Source of the DNA: Hyphococcus sp.
GTDB taxonomy: Bacteria; Pseudomonadota; Alphaproteobacteria; Caulobacterales; Parvularculaceae
Direction of reading: 5' to 3'
Assembly: GCA_021604585.1 (NCBI GenBank)
Contig: BQJG01000002.1
Location: 62,001-126,000 of the forward strand
Length of the DNA stretch: 64,000 bases
A model generated the notes under the pieces. The model had not been told where the DNA came from. It ran no database searches and was given only the letters and a program-made list of their open reading frames with translations. The first letter of the stretch is position 1. Every line of letters begins with the position of its first letter. This document shows, in pieces, positions 17,297 through 25,545 of the stretch. The translations under genes were made by a program, and so were the position numbers.

Positions 17297-20013
17297 TTGC
17301 CAAGCCGCTCCAGCAGGATCGGCGTGTGCACCTGATCGGATTTATAATTCCCGGTGAAGGCGACCATCACCATGTTCACTCCGGCGCGATAGGCGAGTTC
17401 GCGCGTGCGCGGACCGCCAGCGCCCATAGGCCGAACGGGCCGTCCAAAACTGTCCGCCGCCCAGGCGCCGGCCCAGTCGCGCCCGCCAATGATGATCGAG
17501 GTGACATCGTCATTGGAGCCGCTTGAATCGGCTTCAACCCAGACCGGGTTGTTGTTCGTGCGGCCATATAAATTGTTCAGCAGGTAAAACGAACGCGACA
17601 AGACATGCTGATCGTCCACAGGGGTCAGCGGTGGAATATCCAGCGCACCCAGAATGCGCTGCAGGGCTTGCCCTTCCGGCGTAGACCCGGCGCCGACAGC
17701 GCGCTCATCGTCCCGTGTGTCGATGAGCAGCAGTCCGCCGAAATGCATGAAGTTTTCGATATTGGCGAGCGCCGCGTCTGATGGCGTTTCGGCGGAGGGC
17801 GCTACGGGCCAATAAAGGAAAGAGTAAACAGCAAGGTCATCTGTATCGGGATCGATGCGTTCCGGCGGCGCAGGCTCTATCGCCGTGCGGCGGTATAGCT
17901 CGCGGCTGAGCGCGGCGAGGCCTTGTTCAGTGAGCCGGTCAATGGCCGGATCGCCGGAGGCAATGTAAGCGAGGCGTGTGGTCAGCGCCGCCTCCGCCGT
18001 CTTTGTTTCTATAGCGGCATCGAGCGGTTGAGCCATCGCATTGTTTGCAGGCAAAGGCGTCAGTGCGGCGATAATCATCACCGCCGCTGCGCTGCGCCAG
18101 GGAAGGCGGCCGCTCAGGACCAGCGCCAGCAGGCCATCGACAAGCAGCAACACGAACGCCGCCAGAATCAAGGGTGCACCAAGTGTGACCGGCGGCGCCG
18201 CGATGTAGGGCGTTGCCCTCAAGCCGGGAATGGCGAGCGGTGCAAATTGAGTTGCAGCGGAAACCGCATTCAGCGCCAAAGAGGCTTCAGGTGCTCCGTA
18301 AAACCCAGGCGCGCGTTCGGGTGACGGGGCTTGCGCGAGCTCAGTTGCGGTCAAGGCGCGCGCCGAAGTGTCGGGACGCGACAGGCGGCCTTCACCGCTA
18401 AGCGCGCGCAGCGGCGCATAGCGCGCATCTTCGCCATCCTCGGCGGCTTCGGGGCCAAGGGAGGATAAAAACGTCAGCCGCCGGAGCATCTCGATAAACA
18501 AACCCGACAGGGGAAGGTCGGACCAGTCAGGCGTCGCCGTCACGTGAAAGAGGGCGATCACGCCTGCGCCCTGACGCAGGCCGGTGACCAGCGGCGTGCC
18601 GTCGGCGAGTCGCGCCCATGTACGCGTTGTCGTTTCGCCGCCGGGTTCAGCCAGCACTTGCCGGCGAATGAACACATCATCGGGAATGGCGAGCCCCGCA
18701 AACGGGCTTTCGGCCGCGAAGACATCAAGCCGCTGCGGCGTATCCCAGGTGAGGGCGCCGCCAAAGGCGCGTCCGCCGCCGCGCAAAGGCGCAGGCGTCA
18801 ATTCCGGCGTACCATCCTGCGCGGCTTCCGCCAGCACCGGCCCTGCAAAACGGATCAACACGCCGCCCCGTTCCACCCAGGCGGAAAGCGCATCGCGTTC
18901 ACTGGGGCGCAGTCGGCCGACATCATCAAGCACGATGACAGAGGCGTCTGACTCAAGCAGCGCTGAGAGGTCATCGTCGAGGAACGCGGCATAAGGTTTC
19001 AGCGCCTGTTTGATATAATGATCGCCGGTCAGCAATTCGTCGCGCGGGCTTTGCGAATTGCGGGCGAGGCCGATAAGCGCACGCCGGTCGCGTGCATCGG
19101 TGAGATGCACCGCGCCAGCCGAAGCGACGCCTTGAAGGCGTATAACGGACATTTCATTAACCAGTGCGAGCGGCAGATTGAGCGTGACGTCATGCGCGGA
19201 TTCTTGCGGTGCAAATTCAAATTCCGACCGCGCGAGTTCGCGTCCATCGCGTGCTGTGGCGACAACTACGCCTTCGGCGCCGGCGCCTGTATCGAGACGT
19301 TCCACCCGATAGGCCACATCCTCGCCGGTTAAGGGAAGGGGCCGCAACAGATATTTCGGCGCGCGCGCATCAACCAGCAACGTGACATCGCCGCGCTGTG
19401 CCAGCGCCGCCGCCAGCGTTGCGTCGCCTTCGCCCGCAAGGCCGTCCGAGATCCACCGGATTTCAGCGCCGGACGTAAAATAACGATCAAGTTCTGCGAG
19501 ACGGGTTGCTGCTCCATTGCGATCTGCAGCGAATGGAGTGGGTGTGAGCGCGTCCGCAATAGCGCGCGCCGCTTCGCCGCTCATCGGTTCCATCATTGGT
19601 GGTGTCGTCTGTGGAGCGGTGGTGAGCAAAAACACTTGCCGGTCTGATTGCGCGGCTTGCGCCGTAGCTTCGCGCATGGCGTCGCGCCGCACCTGCCAAT
19701 GTTGCGCCGCCGCCCAGCTGTCATCGACGACCAGCAGCAAGGGTCCGGTTTGCGCTCCCGGTGCGGGTGCGTTTAACACGGGCCCGGCGAGGGCCAGAAT
19801 GATCATCGCCGCCAGCAACAAGCGCAGCAGCAGCAGCCACCACGGCGTGCGGTCAGGCGTTTCCTCCGCCGTTGTCAGTTGCCGCAGAATGATGAACGCC
19901 GGGAAGCGTTCGCGCTTTGGCGAAGGCGGCGTGGCGCGCAGCAGCAGCCAGATTAGCGGCAGCGCGCCGAGCGCCAGCAAAATGAAAGGAGATGTAAAAC
20001 TAAGCGCGCCCAT
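17293..20013 (-). CDS. BatA/vWA and DUF4159 domain membrane protein
   Basis: A 906-aa protein. The N-terminus (residues about 1-80) is a BatA-type region with two membrane helices around the segment that carries RERFPAFIIL. A vWA-like domain follows whose MIDAS is degenerate (D97-x-S99-x-A101). The middle region is amidotransferase-like, with further membrane helices near residues 600-650. The last 220 residues are DUF4159, recognised by AVYSFLYWPVAP, MHFGGLLLIDTRDDE and the closing GRTNNNPVWVE and NYKSDQ stretches. It is preceded after 3 bp by the DUF58 gene and overlaps the 700-aa partner. The role is unknown. It probably forms an envelope complex served by the MoxR ATPase. Confidence 0.85.
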   Translation of the reverse strand: MGALSFTSPFILLALGALPLIWLLLRATPPSPKRERFPAFIILRQLTTAEETPDRTPWWLLLLRLLLAAMIILALAGPVLNAPAPGAQTGPLLLVVDDSWAAAQHWQVRRDAMREATAQAAQSDRQVFLLTTAPQTTPPMMEPMSGEAARAIADALTPTPFAADRNGAATRLAELDRYFTSGAEIRWISDGLAGEGDATLAAALAQRGDVTLLVDARAPKYLLRPLPLTGEDVAYRVERLDTGAGAEGVVVATARDGRELARSEFEFAPQESAHDVTLNLPLALVNEMSVIRLQGVASAGAVHLTDARDRRALIGLARNSQSPRDELLTGDHYIKQALKPYAAFLDDDLSALLESDASVIVLDDVGRLRPSERDALSAWVERGGVLIRFAGPVLAEAAQDGTPELTPAPLRGGGRAFGGALTWDTPQRLDVFAAESPFAGLAIPDDVFIRRQVLAEPGGETTTRTWARLADGTPLVTGLRQGAGVIALFHVTATPDWSDLPLSGLFIEMLRRLTFLSSLGPEAAEDGEDARYAPLRALSGEGRLSRPDTSARALTATELAQAPSPERAPGFYGAPEASLALNAVSAATQFAPLAIPGLRATPYIAAPPVTLGAPLILAAFVLLLVDGLLALVLSGRLPWRSAAAVMIIAALTPLPANNAMAQPLDAAIETKTAEAALTTRLAYIASGDPAIDRLTEQGLAALSRELYRRTAIEPAPPERIDPDTDDLAVYSFLYWPVAPSAETPSDAALANIENFMHFGGLLLIDTRDDERAVGAGSTPEGQALQRILGALDIPPLTPVDDQHVLSRSFYLLNNLYGRTNNNPVWVEADSSGSNDDVTSIIIGGRDWAGAWAADSFGRPVRPMGAGGPRTRELAYRAGVNMVMVAFTGNYKSDQVHTPILLERLGK

Positions 20014-20016
20014 GAC

Positions 20017-20934
20017 TTACGATTTCCAAACGCGCAGATCACCGAGCGCGGTGAACAACGCCAGTAGCGCGGTCTGCGGCGGCTTGTCGGTTCGGTGGGC
20101 GAGAAATGCCCAGCCGTTCTTCTGCGCAAGCGCTTCGAGCGCGCTGCGATGGGCGGCGAATTTGGCTTTATAGGCGCTCGCGAGCGCGCTTGTCTGACCG
20201 AAGATCAAGCGGTCACTGCTTTCAAGATCGCGAAATTCGACGCGCCCCTCAAACGGAAATTCTTCCTCAGCCGGATCGCAAATTTGCAAAAGCACGCCCT
20301 TGGCGCCGGAACCGGCGAGCGTGGCGACAGCGCGTTCAATGCTTTCGGGGGCTGTAAAGAAATCACTGGCGAGAACGATGCGCGCGCCGGCGGGAGTGGT
20401 CGTCACTGGCGGCGCGCCGCCGTCATCATTGAACTGATCGATGTGAAGCGCCTCGAGCATGCGCTCAGGGGCGGTGCGGCCTTGAAAGGGTCTGCGCGAT
20501 TCTCGTCCTGCGTCGCCGGAGAGTACGCCGATGCGTTCACCCGCCTGCGACAACAAAATTGTCAGCGCCGTCAGCAGAATATCCGCGCGCCTTCGCTTGG
20601 TGGGTCCGTCTTTGCGCGAAGCGTAATCCAGCGAATGCGACGGGTCGCGCCAGAGATAAGCGGCCGCTGCCGCCTCCCATTCATTCTGGCGCACATAAAG
20701 ACGGTCGGCGGCGCGCGCCGACTGGCGCCAATCGATAGCGGAAACGGAATCACCGAAACCATAGGGCCGATGCTGCCAGAAGGTTTCACCCGGTCCGGCG
20801 CGGCGGCGGCCATGCAAACCGGCTGACAGTGTCTGCGCCATGCGTTCGGCTTCCAGCAACATGGCCGGAAACAGCGCAGCAGCCCGTTCCGCTTCATGGC
20901 GGACATGCAGCGCAGTATTCCCTGATGGTTTCAT
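20017..20934 (-). CDS. DUF58 domain protein
   Basis: Cytoplasmic DUF58 protein of about 305 aa, the usual partner of MoxR ATPases. The DUF58 signature lies at about residues 45-80: a G-x-GE segment, a YGFGDSVSAIDWRQSAR stretch and then LYVRQNEWE. A vWA-like fold follows. No membrane segment is seen. The frame also opens with TTG at 20952, but the ATG at 20934 has GGAAAGG upstream and is chosen. It lies between the MoxR gene and the DUF4159 gene with short gaps. The general idea that MoxR/DUF58 pairs assist assembly or metal loading of vWA proteins is known for other members. The client here is not known. Confidence 0.88.
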   Translation of the reverse strand: MKPSGNTALHVRHEAERAAALFPAMLLEAERMAQTLSAGLHGRRRAGPGETFWQHRPYGFGDSVSAIDWRQSARAADRLYVRQNEWEAAAAAYLWRDPSHSLDYASRKDGPTKRRRADILLTALTILLSQAGERIGVLSGDAGRESRRPFQGRTAPERMLEALHIDQFNDDGGAPPVTTTPAGARIVLASDFFTAPESIERAVATLAGSGAKGVLLQICDPAEEEFPFEGRVEFRDLESSDRLIFGQTSALASAYKAKFAAHRSALEALAQKNGWAFLAHRTDKPPQTALLALFTALGDLRVWKS

Positions 20935-20958
20935 CGGGCGCGGCCTTTCCAACAGCTC

Positions 20959-21963
20959 TTACGCCCCCGCAACGAGATCTTTGATAAGTTCATTGATGAA
21001 ATCGTCCGTACCGATCCCTTCTGACCGGGCGGCGAAATTGAGCGCCATACGATGACGCAAGACCGGACCAGCGAGACGGCGCACATCGTCAAGCGATGGC
21101 GCATGCCGCCCGTCGATTAACGCCAGTGCTCGCGCAGCAAGCGAGAAGGCCTGACTCGCGCGCGGTCCCGGTCCCCAGGCGACGAAATTTTTCACGCGTT
21201 CTTTGGCGTCTGGCGTTGGGCGCGCGGCTCGCACCAGCGACAGAATTGTTTCGACAACCTGTTCGCCGATAGGCATTTCGCGAACCAGTTTTTGCGCCGC
21301 AATTAAGTCGTCGCTTCGCATCACCGCATCGACCGGCGCTGACTGCGCGCCGGTTGTCGCCGCGAGCATTTTGCGTTCGGCGTTGAGGTCGGGATAATCC
21401 ACATCGATTTGCAGCAGGAACCGGTCAAGCTGCGCTTCGGGGAGCGGGTAGGTGCCTTCCTGCTCGATGGGGTTTTGGGTCGCGAGAACGTGAAACGGGG
21501 TCGGCAGGTCATGGCGGGCGCCTGCGACGGTTACGTGATGCTCCTGCATGGCCTGCAACAGGGCCGATTGGGTTCGCGGGCTGGCGCGGTTGATTTCATC
21601 GGCCATCAGGAGCTGACAGAACACAGGTCCCGGAATGAAACGGAATTCGCGTTTTCCGTCCGCGCTCTCCTCGAGCACTTCCGAGCCCAAAACGTCGCCC
21701 GGCATCAAATCGGGAGTAAATTGCACCCTTTTGGCCGAAAGCCCCATAATATCTGCGATTGAGGTCACCAGAAGGGTCTTGGCGAGGCCCGGCGCGCCCA
21801 CCAGCAGGCCGTGGCCGCCTGCGGCAAGTGTAGCAAGGGTCAGGTCAATGACTTCGTCCTGACCGAAGACCACCTTTCCCAAAGCGGCGCGGGCGCGCCC
21901 GAATTTTACCGAAATCTCATCAAATTTCCGCAATATCTCTTGATCAGGCTGGGTGTCGGTCAT
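20959..21963 (-). CDS. MoxR family AAA+ ATPase
   Basis: AAA+ chaperone-like ATPase of 334 aa. Walker A is GAPGLAKT at residues 56-63 and Walker B is LLMADEINRA at about 118-127. A sensor region with HVLATQNPIEQEGTYPLPEAQLDRF-type sequence follows, then the C-terminal lid. The open frame extends 83 codons upstream, but the ATG at 21963 is correct: it starts just before the conserved N-terminal helices, and the upstream part lacks family resemblance. It is the first gene of the four-gene module. MoxR ATPases act with vWA-domain proteins in maturing complexes. The target here is presumably formed by the two large membrane proteins downstream. Confidence 0.93.
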   Translation of the reverse strand: MTDTQPDQEILRKFDEISVKFGRARAALGKVVFGQDEVIDLTLATLAAGGHGLLVGAPGLAKTLLVTSIADIMGLSAKRVQFTPDLMPGDVLGSEVLEESADGKREFRFIPGPVFCQLLMADEINRASPRTQSALLQAMQEHHVTVAGARHDLPTPFHVLATQNPIEQEGTYPLPEAQLDRFLLQIDVDYPDLNAERKMLAATTGAQSAPVDAVMRSDDLIAAQKLVREMPIGEQVVETILSLVRAARPTPDAKERVKNFVAWGPGPRASQAFSLAARALALIDGRHAPSLDDVRRLAGPVLRHRMALNFAARSEGIGTDDFINELIKDLVAGA

Positions 21964-22297
21964 GGGGATGCGTATATCCTGGGCTACTGGCTGAACTGTT
22001 CTATGTGGGCCGCGAATCCGGATCGATCTATCCAGATAGCATGTCCTCTTCGAGGTTAAAAAACCACTTGGCAAGGAAAGCGAACGGATTGTCGAAAAAC
22101 TCTTGCCCCTTGCGGGGTTGCGCATGATGTCAGTACCATGCCGCCAGCACGCGCCCAGTCGCAATCTCGGGCGCTGAAGGTGGGGCATTCTAGGCGGCGG
22201 CGTTCGGCGCAAGAATGATGAAAGAAAGAGGAGCCCTCCGGCATGGAGCGGCTCCAGTCAGCCGGCTGGTCGCTGGCGCAGTGTAAAGGGGACCTTT
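21964..22297. other. Divergent intergenic region between moxR-type gene and sppA
   Basis: This 334-bp gap separates two divergent operons and must hold both promoters, but I could not pick convincing -35/-10 pairs. It contains a nested hairpin at 22230-22255 (GGAGCC...GGCTCC around CTCC...GGAG) in the sppA leader and an AAAGGGGA ribosome site at 22285-22292. No open frame of interest is seen. Confidence 0.6.
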
Positions 22298-24202
22298 GTG
22301 TCAGAACACGAGTCGCATTTTTCAGTTTGGGGTTTCATCAAGGGTTTTGCGAAACTCATTATTGGCGTCCTGCTCATGTTGCAGGGGCTGATCGGCCTCG
22401 TCGTGCTCATCTTGATTGTGGGCGTCATGACGCAGGTCATGAACGGCGTTGCAGGCAATGCGGACACAGTGTCCGTTTCCATCCCTGATGAAGCCGCCCT
22501 GGTCCTTGATCCGAACGGCATGATCGTTGAGATCGCCGAGGATGTGAATCCGCTCGAAGTGCTGCGCGAAGAAGCTTACGGCATCAGCGAACCGTCACAG
22601 ATTGAAGTGCATGATCTTGTGAACGTGATCCGGGCCGCGAAAGACGACAAACGCATTAAAGGATTGGTTCTCGATCTCGGCGCCATGGGCGCTGCTTCGT
22701 CCAGCGCAAGCAAGCTGCATTATCTCGCCGATGAGATCGTCAAGTTTAAAGAAAGCGGCAAGAAAGTTGTCGCTGTTGGCGACTTTTATAGTCAGGACCA
22801 GTATTTGCTCGCTGCAAACGCCGATGAAATCTACATGAACGATTACGGCAATGTTCTGATCTATGGCTATGGTTCATACGGCACGTATGTGAAGTCATTC
22901 CTGGAAAAACTGAAAATCACCAGTCATGTCTTCCGCGTCGGCACCTTCAAATCTGCGGTGGAGCCGTTCCTGCGCGATGACATGTCACCAGAAGCGAAAG
23001 AGGCGAACGTCGCCTATCTCACCAAGCTTTGGGGGGATTACGCGGAGTCCGTCGAATCCGCGCGCGGCCTGGCGCCTGGCGCCATCGCTGATTACGCAAA
23101 CAATATGAGCGCGCTCATGGAATCCGTTGATGGGGATTTCGGCAAGGCGGCGGTCAAGGCCGGTCTGGTCGATGAACTTCTGTCCCGCGCGGAAATGAAC
23201 AAAAAGCTTGTCGATGAGTTCGGTAAATCGAAAGACGGCAAATCCTACAAAAAAGTCAGCTTCAAACGCTATCTGACCTCGCTGCCCAAGCCAAATGACG
23301 GGAGCAATCCGAACATTGTCGTGATTACCGCTGCTGGCACGATCGTCGATGGCGAGGCGCCCACAGGGCGTGCGGCAGGCGGCGATACAATTGCAGCGCA
23401 GCTGAAAAAGGCTCGTGAAGATGACAACGTCAAAGCCGTTGTGCTGCGCATTGACAGCCCCGGCGGGTCGGCCTTTGCGTCCGACATTATTCGCGACGAA
23501 ATCCTCGCCATTAAAGCAGAAGGCAAGCCTGTGGTTGCATCCATGGGATCGCTTGCCGCGTCGGGCGGTTATTGGATCGCAGCGGCCGCAGATGAGATCT
23601 GGGCGTCGCCAACGACGATTACAGGTTCGATTGGCATCTTTGGTTACTTCAATACGTTTGAAAATACCGCTGCGGAACTCGGCGTCTATGTGGATGGCGT
23701 CGGCACGACCGCTTTGTCGCCAATTCTCGCAACCGGCATCGGACCGTTGCCAGAGTCGGCCGCAGACATCCTGCAGCAGTCGACCGAGAACGGGTATGAC
23801 CGTTTCCTGACCATCGTCGGAGAGGGCCGCGGCCTTGAAAAAGACTATGTGGATTCGGTTGGACAGGGCCGTGTCTGGATTGGCGAACGCGCGCTGGAAT
23901 TGCGTCTTGTTGATAAGCTTGGCTCTTATGACGACGCGATCAAAGCGGCGGCGGCGCTCGCCAAGCTCGAAAAATATGATGTCGTCGATATGAAGGAAAA
24001 GCGCACGACATTTGAAATGTTCCTCAGCAACCTGTCGGAAACATCTCTTGCCGCAATTGGCGTCAATCGGAACGGCGGCAAAGAATTCGCAGCCCATGGC
24101 GCTGTGGCGCAACTGGTTCGAGCAGCCGAGGCTCAGGTTAAGTTCTTTTCTGAGTTTAACGATCCCAACGCAGCCTATGCGCGCTGCATGACGTGTGAAT
24201 AA
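22298..24202 (+). CDS. sppA: Signal peptide peptidase SppA, 67K type
   Basis: Inner-membrane serine protease that degrades leftover signal peptides. The 634-aa length fits the tandem-domain 67K class. One membrane helix spans about residues 19-45 and the rest is periplasmic. The catalytic dyad splits between the halves: the base K218 in GTFKSAVEPF and the nucleophile S422 in AASGGYW, about 200 residues apart as in E. coli (K209/S409). DSPGGSAFAS and TITGSIGIFG are further core motifs. The start is GTG at 22298 with a strong AAAGGGGA site. A terminator follows at 24268. It stands between two gene blocks that look like core alphaproteobacterial neighbours. Confidence 0.95.
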   Translation: MSEHESHFSVWGFIKGFAKLIIGVLLMLQGLIGLVVLILIVGVMTQVMNGVAGNADTVSVSIPDEAALVLDPNGMIVEIAEDVNPLEVLREEAYGISEPSQIEVHDLVNVIRAAKDDKRIKGLVLDLGAMGAASSSASKLHYLADEIVKFKESGKKVVAVGDFYSQDQYLLAANADEIYMNDYGNVLIYGYGSYGTYVKSFLEKLKITSHVFRVGTFKSAVEPFLRDDMSPEAKEANVAYLTKLWGDYAESVESARGLAPGAIADYANNMSALMESVDGDFGKAAVKAGLVDELLSRAEMNKKLVDEFGKSKDGKSYKKVSFKRYLTSLPKPNDGSNPNIVVITAAGTIVDGEAPTGRAAGGDTIAAQLKKAREDDNVKAVVLRIDSPGGSAFASDIIRDEILAIKAEGKPVVASMGSLAASGGYWIAAAADEIWASPTTITGSIGIFGYFNTFENTAAELGVYVDGVGTTALSPILATGIGPLPESAADILQQSTENGYDRFLTIVGEGRGLEKDYVDSVGQGRVWIGERALELRLVDKLGSYDDAIKAAAALAKLEKYDVVDMKEKRTTFEMFLSNLSETSLAAIGVNRNGGKEFAAHGAVAQLVRAAEAQVKFFSEFNDPNAAYARCMTCE

Positions 24203-24267
24203 GCAGCTGGCGGTTAGCCCGCGAACACGCAACAATGCGCCTGATTGAGGCGCCGACGAAATAAGGG

Positions 24268-24301
24268 CCGGCGTTGCAGGATATGCAGCGCCGGTTTCGT
24301 T
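24268..24301 (+). terminator. Rho-independent terminator after sppA
   Basis: A stem of CCGGCGTTGC with GCAGCGCCGG (10 pairs including one G.T), loop AGGATAT, is followed by TTTCGTTT. It ends right at the start of the DUF1285 gene, so it separates sppA from the next operon. It also leaves no room for a ribosome site that is not part of the hairpin. Confidence 0.8.
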
Positions 24302-24302
24302 T

Positions 24303-24884
24303 ATGACCGACTTGATGCGATATGCGGCATCGCTGGAAGGAGCGGGGGGCAAGTCATTGCCGCCGGTCGAAAAGTGGCATCCGGAGTTTTGCGGTGAGAT
24401 CGATCTTGTCATCAAACGCGACGGCACGTGGTTCCACGAAGGAACCCCGATTGGCCGCGCCCGGCTGGTGCGGTTGTTCTCTACCGTGCTGCGCCGGGAG
24501 GGCGATAAACATTTTTTAGTCACGCCCGTTGAGAAGCTCGAAATCACTGTTGAAGACGCGCCTTTCGTCGCTGTCTTGATGAAACGCGAAGGTGAGGGCG
24601 CAGATACGAGTACTGGGCAAAAGCTGTCTTTCACCACCAATGTTGGCGATGAGGCGACGGCAGGGCCGGCGCACTTGCTGACGTTTCGCAAGGATGATGA
24701 AACCGGAGAATGTGCGCCTTATATAAATGTGCGGGCAGGCTTGGAGGCGCGCATCGCGCGGGCGGTGTATTACGACCTTGTCGAACTGGGCGAAACCCGT
24801 GAGATAGGCGGCGAAGAACAATTCGGTGTCTGGTCGGACGGCGTTTTTTTTCCCTTCGGACTGGCGAGTGAAGTTTATGCGTAA
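24303..24884 (+). CDS. DUF1285 domain protein
   Basis: A 193-aa cytoplasmic protein of the DUF1285 family. The N-terminal part has PPVEKWHPEFCGEIDLVI and DGTWFHEGTPIGR followed by LVRLFSTVLR, both hallmark stretches. The middle carries YFLVTPVEK-type sequence (here KHFLVTPVEKLEI), and the end has GVWSDGVFFPFG. The function is unknown; known members are mostly proteobacterial and single-copy. The ATG at 24303 falls directly after the T-run of the sppA terminator. The downstream CoA-pyrophosphatase gene overlaps its end by 8 bp, so they form an operon with cca. Confidence 0.9.
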   Translation: MTDLMRYAASLEGAGGKSLPPVEKWHPEFCGEIDLVIKRDGTWFHEGTPIGRARLVRLFSTVLRREGDKHFLVTPVEKLEITVEDAPFVAVLMKREGEGADTSTGQKLSFTTNVGDEATAGPAHLLTFRKDDETGECAPYINVRAGLEARIARAVYYDLVELGETREIGGEEQFGVWSDGVFFPFGLASEVYA

Positions 24885-25545
24885 GGCTGCGAGGGCCCAA
24901 CAGAGCGATACAATGGATTGGCGCGAGCGCATCGAAGGCAACCTTAAACGCGCGACCGCATCGCGCGTGCGCGAACTGTTCAGCGAAATCAATCCGCACC
25001 TTGTCGGTGAAAAGCTGTTCGAGCAGCGTTGGAGCTCCAAGCGCAAAGATGCTGCTGTCTTAGTGCCGCTGATCCGTCGCGCTGAAGGGTTCCGCGTGAT
25101 CTTAACCGTGCGCGCACGGGATATGCCGTCCCATGCCGGGCAGATCAGTTTTCCGGGCGGCAAGGTGGAACCGCAGGATCAAAGCCCGGTGGCCACGGCG
25201 CTGCGTGAAGCGCATGAAGAAGTGAACATCCCGCCCGAATCTGTCGATGTGATCGGACAACTGGGCATCCACAAAGGCGGATTGGGTTTTTCTGTGACGC
25301 CAGTCGTCGGCATTGTCGATCCGCATGCGCCGTTGCGGCCTTGCCTCCGCGAGGTCGATGAGATTTTTGAAGTGCCGCTGGCGTTCGTCGCGGATCTTTC
25401 CAACCACATCACCGAAGAACGCAACCTCGATGGCGTCGCCTACAATATGTACGCCGCGCCGTTTGAACGGTTTCACATTTGGGGGCTGACGGCAGGCATT
25501 TTGCGATCCTTCGCTGAAACCTTGCAGCCAGACCATCGTCCATGA
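24877..25545 (+). CDS. CoA pyrophosphatase, NUDIX family (NudL-like)
   Basis: NUDIX hydrolase of about 222 aa that cleaves CoA to 4'-phosphopantetheine and 3',5'-ADP. The CoA-specific motif is present (ILTVRARDMPSHAGQISFPGG). The NUDIX box continues with the one-residue insertion typical of this subgroup and ends REAHEEV. The ATG at 24877 overlaps the stop of the DUF1285 gene; ATG 24913 (MDWRERIEG) is an alternative. It shares an ATGA overlap with cca downstream. The order DUF1285, NUDIX, cca is a recurrent arrangement in alphaproteobacteria, though its meaning is unclear. Confidence 0.9.
   Translation: MRKAARAQQSDTMDWRERIEGNLKRATASRVRELFSEINPHLVGEKLFEQRWSSKRKDAAVLVPLIRRAEGFRVILTVRARDMPSHAGQISFPGGKVEPQDQSPVATALREAHEEVNIPPESVDVIGQLGIHKGGLGFSVTPVVGIVDPHAPLRPCLREVDEIFEVPLAFVADLSNHITEERNLDGVAYNMYAAPFERFHIWGLTAGILRSFAETLQPDHRP

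Noticed and set aside
22095..22118. A minus-strand terminator in the moxR upstream region (CCCC/GGGG hairpin with a following T-run)
   Set aside because: The stem is only 4 bp and the T-run is displaced by several bases, too weak to call.
22985..24691. A 568-codon minus-strand frame opposite sppA and the DUF1285 gene
   Set aside because: It spans a terminator and two genes on the other strand and has no family motif, so it is an antisense artefact.
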